In this document: piece by piece, positions 40,498 to 48,802 of the stretch
Layout of the letters: every line of letters starts with the position of its first letter
How positions within the stretch are numbered: the first letter of the stretch is position 1
DNA from: Streptomyces venezuelae
Lineage (GTDB): Bacteria; Actinomycetota; Actinomycetes; Streptomycetales; Streptomycetaceae
Length of the DNA stretch: 64,000 nt
Direction: 5' to 3'
NCBI RefSeq assembly: GCF_008642375.1
Contig: NZ_CP029194.1
Span: forward strand, 7,620,501-7,684,500
The notes under the pieces: generated by a model
What the model was told of the DNA's origin: nothing
Database searches by the model: none
The model's input: only the letters and a program-made list of their open reading frames with translations
Translations under genes and position numbers: made by a program

Positions 40498-41106
40498 TCA
40501 GCTGCCGGTGTCCGCGCGGCCCCAGTCGGGACCGGCGGAGGCCCACGCGCGGTCGAGGCGCGCGTACCGCCGCAGGACGAGCCGGCGGACGACGAGCCGG
40601 CGGAGGGTCTCCACCAGCAGACCGGTGAGGAGTGCGGCCATCAGGCCGGCGATGAGCGCGTGCGCGCGGGCCGTGCCGGGCGGCATGGGCGGCGATACGG
40701 GGCGTCCGTCGCGGTCGGTCCACAGGGCGAAGGTGCCACCCGGCGTGGAGTGCCGCCTCGCCGTGGGCACCGTGCCCGTCCGGGTCGTGCCGTCCGGGGC
40801 GGTCCAGCGGGCGACGACGGACCGCCGCAGGCGCTGCTCCCCGGCGGCCTCGGTCGTCCGGAGGCCGCTCGCGGGGCCGTCGGCGAGACGCACGACCCGG
40901 GCCGTCGTCGGCAGCCGCTGCTCCTGCTGCGTGCGGACCGCGCGCTGGAGCGAGCCGTTCGCGGACGAGCCCGCGGCCCAGCCGACCAGGGGCACGAGGA
41001 AGCAGAGGAGCGCGGCCGCCGTGAGGGCGACCCAGGCCTCGACCAGATCCGTGGTCCGGCGGAGTGGATTGCGCCGCCAGCGCCAGACTCCGGTGGCCGC
41101 ACGCAC
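40498..41106 (-). CDS. Rv1733c-type membrane protein
   Basis: A 202-residue protein with two membrane helices (about 25-48 and 150-170) flanking an extracytoplasmic domain with R-W-T-A-P-D-G-T-T-R-T-G near 105. The two-helix layout and this motif match the actinobacterial Rv1733c family, a conserved envelope protein of unknown function. GAGGGGG precedes the GTG start. It stands alone upstream of the MOSC gene on the same strand with about 115 nt between. Confidence 0.8.
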   Translation of the reverse strand: MRAATGVWRWRRNPLRRTTDLVEAWVALTAAALLCFLVPLVGWAAGSSANGSLQRAVRTQQEQRLPTTARVVRLADGPASGLRTTEAAGEQRLRRSVVARWTAPDGTTRTGTVPTARRHSTPGGTFALWTDRDGRPVSPPMPPGTARAHALIAGLMAALLTGLLVETLRRLVVRRLVLRRYARLDRAWASAGPDWGRADTGS

Positions 41107-41221
41107 GTCAGGACCCCCTCGTTGTTCGCCGCTGCTCCAACGAGTCTGCCCCGGGCAGGCGTTCCCCGCCTGTCGGGCGCCGGGACCGCCGTCCTCCGGC
41201 GTCGGACCCGGTCCTCGGACC

Positions 41222-42046
41222 TCAGTCGAGGATCTTCACGGGGTCGCCGACCCGGACCGTGCCGCGGTGCTCGGGGACGAGGTTCTGGCCGAAGACGGCG
41301 CGGCCGTCGCGCTTGCGGTGCAGGGCGAGGGAGCGCAGCGGCTCCTTGCCGCGCTCGGCGGTGGACTGGTTCGTGGTGGTGACGACACAGCGCCCGCAGG
41401 GCCTGGCCACACGGAAGGTGACCTCGCCGACGGCGAGTCGGGTCCAGCCGTCCTCCGCCCACGGACCGGTCCCCTCGATCACGAGGTTCGGCCGGAACCG
41501 GTTCATCGGCAGGGGGCCCTCGTGGGCGTGGTCGCCGGCCTCGATCAGGGCGTTGAGGGCGTCGAGCGAGGCCGTGGTGGCGGCGAGGAGGGGGTAGCCG
41601 TCCGCGAAGCTCACCGTCTCGCCGGGCAGCGCGTAGGCGGGGTCGACCGGCCGCCGGTGCTCGGGCGCGTCCATGTGGAAGAGCCGGGCGTCCGTCTCCA
41701 GGTACGCGGAGAGCCAGGCGGCCGCCTCGTCGCCGGCGGGGACCGCCTCCACGAACTTGTCGAAGATCTCCACCGTGGCCGTGGCGGTGGGGGACGGCAC
41801 CGCGACCTCCAGTGTCGGCAGGCCGGGCGCGGACAGCGCGACACCGCCGTCCGCCAGGAGCTCCGCCGTGGCCAGCGCCATCCGGGGGTGACGGCGCTGG
41901 GTCACGACCTTGCCCTTGGCGTCGACGACGGTCCAGCGGCGGTCGCCGGCGAGCCCCCAGGGCTCCACCTCGGCCTCCGTGGGTGCCAGCGCGCGCATGG
42001 CCTTCACCGGGTGGACGTGGACGGAGCGGAGTACAGGATTGGACAT
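41222..42046 (-). CDS. MOSC-domain protein
   Basis: A 274-residue protein with an N-terminal MOSC_N barrel (residues about 1-110: V-H-P-V-K-A-M-R, G-L-A-G-D-R-R-W) and C-terminal MOSC domain with the conserved cysteine in R-P-C-G-R-C near 225. The closest known functions are molybdenum-cofactor sulfuration and mARC-type N-reduction. CAGGAT (6 nt before ATG) is a possible leaderless -10. The biological substrate is unknown. Confidence 0.87.
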   Translation of the reverse strand: MSNPVLRSVHVHPVKAMRALAPTEAEVEPWGLAGDRRWTVVDAKGKVVTQRRHPRMALATAELLADGGVALSAPGLPTLEVAVPSPTATATVEIFDKFVEAVPAGDEAAAWLSAYLETDARLFHMDAPEHRRPVDPAYALPGETVSFADGYPLLAATTASLDALNALIEAGDHAHEGPLPMNRFRPNLVIEGTGPWAEDGWTRLAVGEVTFRVARPCGRCVVTTTNQSTAERGKEPLRSLALHRKRDGRAVFGQNLVPEHRGTVRVGDPVKILD

Positions 42047-42098
42047 GCCGTCATCCTGCCAGCCGCCCCGGCCCTCGTCGGCCGGTATTTCGCCGCTC

Positions 42099-42602
42099 TC
42101 AGTAACCCCCGCCCTGGTAGGGGCGGTTGTACGGGTCGTTGTACATCGGCGCCGCCGGGGCCGGTGCCGGGACGGGCCGCGGGGCTGCGGGCCGCATCGC
42201 CTCGTATCCCGCGGCGGCCGGGCGGGGCTGCTGCGGGTACCCGCCGCCCTGGTAGCCGCGCGGGGCCACCGGCTGCTGCGGGATGTACGGAGTGGGGGCG
42301 TGCTGGAGCGGTGCGGGGGCCATCTGCGGGGAGGGCTGCGGATAGCCGTACCCACCGCCGCCGTAGGCGGGGGCGGGCTGCGGGGTGGGCGCCGCCGGAA
42401 GGGCGGGCAGGGCCGCGGGGAGCGCCGGCAGGTAGGAGTTGCCGACGGGGAAGCTGCTGCCGGTGTCGTAGGCGGCGGGCACTCGGATCGGGGCGATCTG
42501 AGGCGTGCCCCGCTCCGCGACCAGGGAGTCGTAGATCGGGGTGTCCGGGAAGGACGGCGCGGTCTGGTAACCGCCTCCATAGATGGAGCGGGGGGAGGTC
42601 AT
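42099..42602 (-). CDS. Pro/Gly/Tyr-rich protein (DUF6643 type)
   Basis: A 167-residue low-complexity protein: a compact N-terminus (S-I-Y-G-G-G-Y-Q-T-A-P-S-F-P-D-T-P-I-Y-D) then Ala/Pro-rich and Gly-Tyr/Gln-Pro repeats ending Y-N-R-P-Y-Q-G-G-G-Y. It is probably largely disordered and cytoplasmic. I recall the family as DUF6643, common in streptomycetes, but that label is from memory. The ATG at 42602 follows TAACTT (42615-42610) by 7 nt, a leaderless arrangement. Confidence 0.65.
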   Translation of the reverse strand: MTSPRSIYGGGYQTAPSFPDTPIYDSLVAERGTPQIAPIRVPAAYDTGSSFPVGNSYLPALPAALPALPAAPTPQPAPAYGGGGYGYPQPSPQMAPAPLQHAPTPYIPQQPVAPRGYQGGGYPQQPRPAAAGYEAMRPAAPRPVPAPAPAAPMYNDPYNRPYQGGGY

Positions 42603-42919
42603 GGCACATAAGTTAAGCCCACGATGTGCTGGTTGGGGAGCCTGATTAGAGGGTTGTTTGACGGGCTTCGTGAAGAGGTGGATCCCCAATCCGAGCGAAC
42701 GTGACAAAAACGGGCGGCGTCGATCGCCAAGATCGTGTAAAAGCCGAGTTCGGAGGGGGTTACCGGCGGGTCACGCTCAGGTGGGCCCCGCTGTGTACGG
42801 CGGCGTGAAGAACGCATAAAGAAAAGATGCCGGGAAGGCGTGGAAGAAGTGATCATGGGCATGCTTAAGCGTCAATCCATGGCGCCCGGCGTCCCTGTGC
42901 ACGCGCCGAATTGACGGCG
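42603..42919. other. 317-bp intergenic region upstream of the DUF6643-type gene
   Basis: This gap is AT-richer than its surroundings and contains GTGACAAAAACGGGC (42700-42714) and GTGTAAAAGCC. No large gene is visible; it should hold the DUF6643-type promoter on the minus strand. A possible 19-codon ORF lies at 42855-42914. Confidence 0.5.
42855..42914 (+). CDS. Possible 19-residue peptide
   Basis: The frame reads MGMLKRQSMAPGVPVHAPN and stop. GGAAGAAG (42842-42849) lies 5 nt before the ATG, which is a plausible ribosome-binding site. Nothing else supports it, and no downstream gene on this strand is attenuated by it, so it may be chance. Confidence 0.2.
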   Translation: MGMLKRQSMAPGVPVHAPN

Positions 42920-44134
42920 TTACTCCCCGTGTCGGGAAACGTAATTGCCGGCGTACGTACGCCCCTTCCACGCCGCCCCGCGGCCCCGGTGGTGCTGCAC
43001 GGCCGAGTCCACGGTCATCAGGAGGTAGAGGAGAGCGGTGAAGGGCAGCAGCGGCGCGAGCCACAGCGGCTGCCGGTAGTAGCGGAGCATCGGCAGGTAC
43101 GTCCCCGCCATCACGGCCCAGGCCGCACCCCCCGCCCAGGCCGCCGCGGAGTCCCCCGTCACCGCACCCGCCACGAGGGCCGCCGGCGGCACGAGGTAGA
43201 TCACGACGAGACCGGCCACCGTCCCCGCCAGCAGCAGCGGGCTGTGGCGCAGCTGCGCGTACGCGCTCCGCGAGACCATCCGCCACAACTCGCCGAGGCC
43301 CGGGTAGGGGCGGATGCTGTCGACCCGCTCCGCGAGGCCCAGCCAGATCCGGCCGCCCGACCGCCGCACCGCCCGTGCGAGCGACACGTCGTCGATCACC
43401 GCCCGCCGGATCACCTCCGGCACGCCGGCCGCCACCGCCGTCTCCGTCCGCAGCAGCACGCAGCCGCCCGCCGCGGCCGTCGCGCGGGGCCGCGCCCCGT
43501 TGATCCAGCGGAAGGGGTAGAGCTGCGCGAAGAAGTAGACGAACGCGGGCACGACGAGCTGCTCCCAGCGGCTCTCGACGCGCAGCCGGGCCATCTGCGA
43601 GACCAGGTCCAGGTCGTTGGCCCGGGCCGCCGCGACCAGCAGTCGCAGGCTGTCCGGCCCATGGGCGATGTCCGCGTCCGTGAGGAGCAGGAACTCCGGC
43701 TCACGCGCGCGTGCCAGGGCGATGCCGTGCCGCAGCGCCCACAGCTTCCCCGTCCAGCCGGGTTCCGGCTCGCCCGGCGACACGACGGTCAACGGCAGCC
43801 CGCGCTGCTGCTCGGCAGCCGCCCCGTACCGTTCCGCCAGTTCCGTGGCGACGCGACCCGTGCCGTCCGTGCTGCCGTCGTCGACCAGGATCACCTCGGC
43901 CTCGCCGGGATAGTCCTGCGCCAGCAGCGACGGCAGGCTCAGAGGCAGCACCTCGGCCTCGTCCCGCGCCGGTACGACGACCACCACCCGCGGCCACCCG
44001 CCCCCGGCGGGCGCGGCGCGGACCTCCCCGAGCGGCGGCAGACGCTGGTCCGTGCGCCAGAAGAAGCCCTGGCCGAGCAGCAGCCAGAGCCAGATGGCCA
44101 GGGAAGCGATCGCGAACCAGGCAAGGGTGCTCAT
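42920..44134 (-). CDS. Family 2 glycosyltransferase (HpnB-like)
   Basis: A 404-residue membrane GT2. An N-terminal helix (about 4-21) and three C-terminal helices (around 300-385) frame a GT-A domain with V-P-A-R-D-E-A-E-V, D-D-G-S-T-D-G-T and L-L-T-D-A-D-I-A-H, the nucleotide-sugar and metal sites. The arrangement matches hopanoid-associated HpnB-type transferases. No other hopanoid (shc) gene is in the window, so the acceptor is uncertain. ATG 44134 is preferred over ATG 44176 because the first helix starts there, though 44176 would also be leaderless. It is divergent from the racemase gene. Confidence 0.83.
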   Translation of the reverse strand: MSTLAWFAIASLAIWLWLLLGQGFFWRTDQRLPPLGEVRAAPAGGGWPRVVVVVPARDEAEVLPLSLPSLLAQDYPGEAEVILVDDGSTDGTGRVATELAERYGAAAEQQRGLPLTVVSPGEPEPGWTGKLWALRHGIALARAREPEFLLLTDADIAHGPDSLRLLVAAARANDLDLVSQMARLRVESRWEQLVVPAFVYFFAQLYPFRWINGARPRATAAAGGCVLLRTETAVAAGVPEVIRRAVIDDVSLARAVRRSGGRIWLGLAERVDSIRPYPGLGELWRMVSRSAYAQLRHSPLLLAGTVAGLVVIYLVPPAALVAGAVTGDSAAAWAGGAAWAVMAGTYLPMLRYYRQPLWLAPLLPFTALLYLLMTVDSAVQHHRGRGAAWKGRTYAGNYVSRHGE

Positions 44135-44180
44135 TTGCCGCAGTCTGCCCCAGATCGCCGGGCGTACGAGGCCCATCGGC

Positions 44181-44186
44181 TAGGGT
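44181..44186 (+). promoter_or_regulatory. -10 box TAGGGT, leaderless GTG start
   Basis: TAGGGT ends 6 nt before the GTG of the racemase gene at 44193. Confidence 0.65.
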
Positions 44187-44192
44187 GACCGG

Positions 44193-44987
44193 GTGAAGAT
44201 CGCGCTCATGGATTCCGGAATCGGCCTGCTCCCGGCGGCTGCCGCGGTGCGCCGGCTGCGGCCGGACGCCGATCTGCTCCTCTCCAACGACCCGGACGGC
44301 ATGCCGTGGGGTCCGCGTACGCCCGAGGACCTCACCCGGCGCGCCCTCGCGGTCGCCCTCGCCGCCGCCGAGCACGGGCCGGAAGCGCTCATCGTGGCCT
44401 GCAACACCGCCACCGTGCACGCCCTGCCCGCCCTGCGCGCCGCACTCGAACCGGACATCCCCGTCATCGGCACCGTCCCGGCCATCAAGCCCGCAGCCGC
44501 CGGCGGCGGCAAGGTCGCCATCTGGGCCACCCCGGCCACCACCGGCAGCGCCTACCAGCGCGGACTCATCCGCGACTTCGCGGACGGCGCCGAGGTCACC
44601 GAGGTGCCCTGCCCGGGGCTCGCCGACGCCGTGGAGCACGCCGACCGGGACGCCGTGGACGCGGCCGTCGCCGCGGCCGCCGCCCTCACCCCGACGGACG
44701 TCCGCGCCGTCGTCCTCGGCTGCACCCACTACGAGCTCGTCGAGGAGCGCATCCTCGCCGCCCTGGAGGCGCGCCGCCAGGACGGGCTGCCGCCGATCGT
44801 CTTCCACGGCTCCGCCGACGCCGTCGCCGCCCAGGCGCTGCGCCGGATCGGTGCCGAGCCTGCGCCCGACGCGGACCCCACCGGCGGCCTCTCCGTGCTG
44901 CTCAGCGGCCGGCCCGGGCAGCTCCCCGCCACCACCCTCGGCTATGCCGAAGGTCGTCTCCTCGGGGCCACCGCACCCGCTCACTGA
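44193..44987 (+). CDS. Asp/Glu racemase-family protein (glutamate-racemase-like)
   Basis: A 264-residue cofactor-independent racemase fold. D-S-G-I-G near residues 7-11, catalytic cysteine in A-C-N-T-A-T near 70, and second cysteine in L-G-C-T-H-Y near 178 are all present, so the active-site pair is intact. A housekeeping MurI would usually lie elsewhere; this copy may be a second racemase or a variant (amino-acid racemase). Leaderless GTG start. It is followed by a small membrane protein gene. Confidence 0.85.
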   Translation: MKIALMDSGIGLLPAAAAVRRLRPDADLLLSNDPDGMPWGPRTPEDLTRRALAVALAAAEHGPEALIVACNTATVHALPALRAALEPDIPVIGTVPAIKPAAAGGGKVAIWATPATTGSAYQRGLIRDFADGAEVTEVPCPGLADAVEHADRDAVDAAVAAAAALTPTDVRAVVLGCTHYELVEERILAALEARRQDGLPPIVFHGSADAVAAQALRRIGAEPAPDADPTGGLSVLLSGRPGQLPATTLGYAEGRLLGATAPAH

Positions 44988-45036
44988 CCGTGCGCGAGTG
45001 GCCGCGCTCCGGCGGGCTGCGCCGGGCATTCCTGGG

Positions 45037-45042
45037 TACTCT
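45037..45042 (+). promoter_or_regulatory. -10 box TACTCT, leaderless start
   Basis: TACTCT ends 7 nt before the ATG at 45050. Confidence 0.5.
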
Positions 45043-45049
45043 TCCTGAC

Positions 45050-45616
45050 ATGAGGCAGTATCCCCGGGACCGGCACGCCGACGAGCGGACACCCGCCGTC
45101 TGGACCGGCCGCGCCACCAATCGCGTCCAGTGGCTCGCGGCCCTGGCCGGCGCCGCCTGCATGGCCCTCGGCATCACGATCGCCGTCGAGTCGGCGTGGA
45201 CCTCCGGGATCGCCGCCCTCCTCATGGCGGTCATCGGCTGCGTCGCGGCCGGGGTCCTCGTCCTCTTCGGCACGCTCGCCTTCGTCCACGTGGCCGTCAA
45301 GGTCGACGACCGTGCCATGGAGGTCCGCTGCGGCCACATCGGCCTGCCGCGCCGCCGCATCCCCCTCTCCCATGTCGTCGGCGCGGACTTCGCCCCGAGC
45401 GTGAACCCGCGTCAGTGGGGCGGCTGGGGCTACCGCTGGCGCCCCGAGAAGGGCACGGCGGTGATCGTCCGACGGGGCGAGGGCCTCGTCCTGCGGCTCG
45501 GCGACGGCCGTACGTTCACGGTCACGGTCGACGACGCCGAGTCCGCGGTCCGGGTCATCCGCGACCGCCTCCGCCACCCGGCCCCGCCCGGCCCGCCCGC
45601 CACGACGGGCGTCTGA
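45050..45616 (+). CDS. Hypothetical membrane protein
   Basis: A 188-residue protein with two hydrophobic helices (about 30-50 and 55-80) and a C-terminal soluble beta-rich part (V-K-V-D-D-R-A-M-E-V-R-C-G, G-W-G-Y-R-W-R-P-E-K). The layout resembles small actinobacterial PH-domain-like membrane proteins, but I do not recognise a named family. Leaderless-type start. Its location before lnt could mean an envelope role. Confidence 0.7.
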   Translation: MRQYPRDRHADERTPAVWTGRATNRVQWLAALAGAACMALGITIAVESAWTSGIAALLMAVIGCVAAGVLVLFGTLAFVHVAVKVDDRAMEVRCGHIGLPRRRIPLSHVVGADFAPSVNPRQWGGWGYRWRPEKGTAVIVRRGEGLVLRLGDGRTFTVTVDDAESAVRVIRDRLRHPAPPGPPATTGV

Positions 45617-45691
45617 GCCCCCTCCGGACGGCGGGCGGAGAACGCCGCTCACCGGGCTCGTACCGGCCTCGGTACCCACAGGGACGCCCCG

Positions 45692-45697
45692 TAGACT
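45692..45697 (+). promoter_or_regulatory. -10 box TAGACT, leaderless GTG start of lnt
   Basis: TAGACT ends 7 nt before the GTG at 45705. Confidence 0.6.
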
Positions 45698-45704
45698 CCG
45701 CAAG

Positions 45705-47333
45705 GTGAGCACCACCATCACCCCCGCACCCGCCCCCGCGTCCGGAGCCGAGGGTTCGCCCGCGCCGGGCTCCCCGCTGCGACGGTTCGTGCGGCCCGCG
45801 ACGGCCCTGCTGTCCGGGCTCCTGCTCTTCCTGAGCTTCCCGCCGCGCCCCCTGTGGTGGCTCGCCCTGCCCGCCTTCGCGCTGCTCGGCTGGACCCTGC
45901 GGGGCCGTCGCCTCCGCGCCGGGTTCGGCCTCGGCTACCTGGCGGGTCTCGGCTTCATGCTCCCCCTGCTCATCTGGACCGGAGAGGAGGTCGGCCCCGC
46001 CCCGTGGGTCGCCCTCGCCGCGATCGAGGCGCTCTTCGTGGCCGCCGCCGGCCTCGGCATCGCGGCCGTCTCCCGGCTTCCGTGGTGGCCCTTCCTCGCG
46101 GCCGGGGTGTGGATCCTCGCGGAGGCGGCACGCGCGCGCGTGCCCTTCGGCGGCTTCCCCTGGGGCAAGATCGCCTTCGGGCAGGCGGACGGCGTCTTCC
46201 TGCCGCTCGCCGCCGTCGGCGGTACCCCGGTGCTCGGCTTCGCGGTCGCCCTCTGCGGCTTCGGCCTGTTCGAGGTGTACAGGCGGTTCCGCGCCCACCG
46301 CGCCACCGGCGCCGTGCCGCGCGGCCCGCTCGCCGCCGCCGCGCTCGCCGTGCTCCTGCCGGTCACGGGCGCGGCCGCCGCGCTGCCGCTCGTCGACGAC
46401 TCGGCCGAGGACGGCACCGCGACGGTCGCCGCCATCCAGGGCAACGTGCCCCGCCTGGGCCTCGACTTCAACTCCCAGCGCCGCGCCGTCCTCGACAACC
46501 ACGCCGCCCGCACCCGCGAGCTCGCCGAGGCCGTCAAGGCGGGCCGCGAACCGCAGCCCGACTTCGTCCTGTGGCCGGAGAACTCCTCGGACATCGACCC
46601 GTACGCGAACGGCGACGCGGCCGATGTCATCGACGGCGCCGTCCGGGCCATCGGGGCGCCCACCGTCATCGGCGCGGTCCTCGCCCCGCCGACCGGCAAG
46701 CTCCGCAACACCCTCATCCAGTGGGACCCGGAGCGCGGCCCCGTGGCCACGTACGACAAGCGGCACGTCCAGCCCTTCGGCGAGTACATCCCGATGCGGT
46801 CCTTCGTACGGCTCTTCAACAGCAACGTCGACCGGGTCAGCCGCGACTTCGGAGCCGGTTCAGAGGTCGGTGTCTTCGACCTCGCCGGTACCAAGGTCGG
46901 CCTCGCCACCTGCTACGAGGCGGCCTTCGACTGGGCCGTGCGGGACACCGTCACCCACGGCGCGCAGCTCATCACCGTCCCCAGCAACAACGCCACCTTC
47001 GGCCGCAGCGAGATGACCTACCAGCAGCTCGCGATGTCCCGCGTGCGGGCCGTCGAGCACAGCCGGTCCGTCGTCGTGCCCGTCACGAGCGGGGTCAGCG
47101 CGGTCATCCGCCCCGACGGCGAGATCGTCTCGCAGACGAAGATGTTCACCCCCGACGTCCTCGTCGAAGAGGTGCCGCTGCGCTCCTCGCTCACCCCGGC
47201 GACCCGCATGGGCACCCTGCCCGAGGCCCTGCTCGTGGCCCTCGCCGCCGCCGGCCTCGGCTGGTCGGCGCTCCGCTCCGCGCGGGCCCGGCGCAAGCCG
47301 GCCGCGGAGGCCCCGGCCCCGGATCGCGGATGA
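45705..47333 (+). CDS. lnt: Apolipoprotein N-acyltransferase
   Basis: A 542-residue membrane enzyme that N-acylates the cysteine of bacterial lipoproteins. N-terminal hydrophobic helices span about 30-225, then a nitrilase-like periplasmic domain with the Lnt triad: E292 in W-P-E-N-S-S, K352 in Y-D-K-R-H, C403 in A-T-C-Y-E. Y-I-P-M-R after the lysine is a usual Lnt feature. Leaderless GTG start. Streptomycetes often have two Lnt paralogues; which this is cannot be told. It is followed closely by a NUDIX gene with its own -10. Confidence 0.94.
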   Translation: MSTTITPAPAPASGAEGSPAPGSPLRRFVRPATALLSGLLLFLSFPPRPLWWLALPAFALLGWTLRGRRLRAGFGLGYLAGLGFMLPLLIWTGEEVGPAPWVALAAIEALFVAAAGLGIAAVSRLPWWPFLAAGVWILAEAARARVPFGGFPWGKIAFGQADGVFLPLAAVGGTPVLGFAVALCGFGLFEVYRRFRAHRATGAVPRGPLAAAALAVLLPVTGAAAALPLVDDSAEDGTATVAAIQGNVPRLGLDFNSQRRAVLDNHAARTRELAEAVKAGREPQPDFVLWPENSSDIDPYANGDAADVIDGAVRAIGAPTVIGAVLAPPTGKLRNTLIQWDPERGPVATYDKRHVQPFGEYIPMRSFVRLFNSNVDRVSRDFGAGSEVGVFDLAGTKVGLATCYEAAFDWAVRDTVTHGAQLITVPSNNATFGRSEMTYQQLAMSRVRAVEHSRSVVVPVTSGVSAVIRPDGEIVSQTKMFTPDVLVEEVPLRSSLTPATRMGTLPEALLVALAAAGLGWSALRSARARRKPAAEAPAPDRG

Positions 47334-47335
47334 TC

Positions 47336-47341
47336 TAGGGT
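47336..47341 (+). promoter_or_regulatory. -10 box TAGGGT directly after lnt stop, leaderless start of NUDIX gene
   Basis: TAGGGT ends 7 nt before ATG 47349. It starts 2 nt after the lnt stop codon. Confidence 0.65.
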
Positions 47342-47348
47342 CGGAGCC

Positions 47349-47831
47349 ATGGCTACCCCTGACTTCATCCGTACGCTGCGCGAGACCGCCGGACACCAGC
47401 TCCTCTTCCTGCCCGGGGTGAGCGCCGTGGTCTTCGACGACCGGGGCCGGGTGCTGCTCGGCCGGCGCGCGGACAACGGCATGTGGGCGGTCATCGGCGG
47501 CATCGTCGAGCCCGGCGAGCAGCCCGCCGACTGCGCGGTCCGTGAGGTGTACGAGGAGACCGCCGTGCGCTGCGTACCGGAGCGGATCGTGCTCGTGGAG
47601 ACCCTGCGCAAGCCCGTCGTCTACCCCAACGGCGACACCTGCCAGTACATGGACGTCGCCTTCCGCTGCCGGGCGGTGGGCGGCGAGGCCCGGGTCAACG
47701 ACGACGAGTCGACCGAGGTCGGCTGGTTCGAGGTGGACGACCTGCCGGAGATGAAGCGCTTCTCGTACCTCCGGATCGAGAAGGCGCTCGCCGACGACCC
47801 CACATGGTTCCGCACCACAGAGACCGGCTGA
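47349..47831 (+). CDS. NUDIX hydrolase
   Basis: A 160-residue NUDIX protein with a full box (G-x5-E-x7-R-E-x-x-E-E) beginning G-G-I-V-E-P-G-E near residue 50. The fold begins L-L-F-L-P-G-V-S-A-V-V. ADP-ribose, nucleotide sugar or RNA-cap type substrates are possible; the substrate is unknown. Leaderless promoter overlaps the end of lnt. Confidence 0.92.
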   Translation: MATPDFIRTLRETAGHQLLFLPGVSAVVFDDRGRVLLGRRADNGMWAVIGGIVEPGEQPADCAVREVYEETAVRCVPERIVLVETLRKPVVYPNGDTCQYMDVAFRCRAVGGEARVNDDESTEVGWFEVDDLPEMKRFSYLRIEKALADDPTWFRTTETG

Positions 47832-47873
47832 ACTGTAGGCGGAGACCACATCGGTGGGGGAGTGGCCCGTTCG

Positions 47874-47879
47874 TAGGGT
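47874..47879 (+). promoter_or_regulatory. -10 box TAGGGT, leaderless start of the SDR gene
   Basis: TAGGGT ends 7 nt before the ATG at 47887. Confidence 0.65.
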
Positions 47880-47886
47880 GCGGAGC

Positions 47887-48723
47887 ATGAGCGCCCCCAT
47901 CAGCACCGCCCCCGGCTCCGTGTCCCACCCGGCCTCGCCCGCCCCGCTGCCCGGGGCCGTCGCCCTCGACCTCACCGGCCGCACCGCGCTCGTCACCGGC
48001 GCGGCCGGCGGCATCGGGCGGGCCTGCGCGCTGCGGCTGGCCGCCGCCGGGGCCCGGGTCAGAGCCGTCGACCGGGCGGCCGAGGGCCTGGAGACGCTGG
48101 CGGTCGAGGCCGCCGGTCTTCCCGGGAGCGTCGACCCCCGGCTCCTCGACCTCACCGACCTGGACGCGGCCGAAAGCGCCGCCGCCGGAGCCGACATCCT
48201 CGTGAACAACGCCGGACTCCAGCTCGTCCGCCCCATCCAGGACTTTCCGCCGGACGTCTTCCACACCGTGCTCACGGTGATGCTGGAGGCACCCTTCCGC
48301 CTGATCAGGGGCGCGCTGCCGCACATGTACGCCCAGGGCTGGGGGCGGATCGTCAACCTCTCCTCCGTCCACGGGCTGCGCGCCTCCGCCTTCAAGTCCG
48401 CCTATGTGGCCGCCAAACACGGTCTCGAAGGCCTCTCGAAGACCGCCGCCCTCGAAGGCGCCCCGTACGGGGTCACCTCCAACTGCGTCAGCCCCGGCTA
48501 CGTACGCACCCCGCTCGTCGAGCGGCAGATCGCCGACCAGGCCGCCGCCCACGGCATCCCCCGCGGGCAGGTCCTCTCGGAGGTGCTGCTCAAGGACTCG
48601 GCGCTCAAGCGGCTCATCGAGCCCGAGGAGGTCGCCGAGGCCGTCCTCTACCTCTGCACCCCGCAGGCCTCGTTCATCACCGGCAGCTCGCTCACGCTCG
48701 ACGGCGGCTGGACCGCCCACTGA
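47887..48723 (+). CDS. Short-chain dehydrogenase, 3-hydroxybutyrate dehydrogenase-like
   Basis: A 278-residue SDR with an N-terminal tail, then the NAD motif T-G-A-A-G-G-I-G at 37-44, N-N-A-G near 108, S160 and catalytic Y173-x3-K177. The sequence pattern (D-I-L-V-N-N-A-G-L-Q, A-A-K-H-G-L-E-G-L-S-K) is typical of D-3-hydroxybutyrate dehydrogenase. It would oxidise 3-hydroxybutyrate to acetoacetate. It is followed by a GAF/PucR regulator and a transporter, which together suggest a utilisation module. Confidence 0.87.
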   Translation: MSAPISTAPGSVSHPASPAPLPGAVALDLTGRTALVTGAAGGIGRACALRLAAAGARVRAVDRAAEGLETLAVEAAGLPGSVDPRLLDLTDLDAAESAAAGADILVNNAGLQLVRPIQDFPPDVFHTVLTVMLEAPFRLIRGALPHMYAQGWGRIVNLSSVHGLRASAFKSAYVAAKHGLEGLSKTAALEGAPYGVTSNCVSPGYVRTPLVERQIADQAAAHGIPRGQVLSEVLLKDSALKRLIEPEEVAEAVLYLCTPQASFITGSSLTLDGGWTAH

Positions 48724-48802
48724 GGAACACCCCGCGGTCGCGGTGGTGAAGCCTGTCCACAGGGGTGGTGCGACCACACGTTCGGCAGGTATCCCTGTGT
48801 CC

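Noticed and set aside
44134..44176. Longer start for the glycosyltransferase
   Set aside because: The extra 14 residues precede the first membrane helix and have no family support, though a leaderless start there cannot be excluded.
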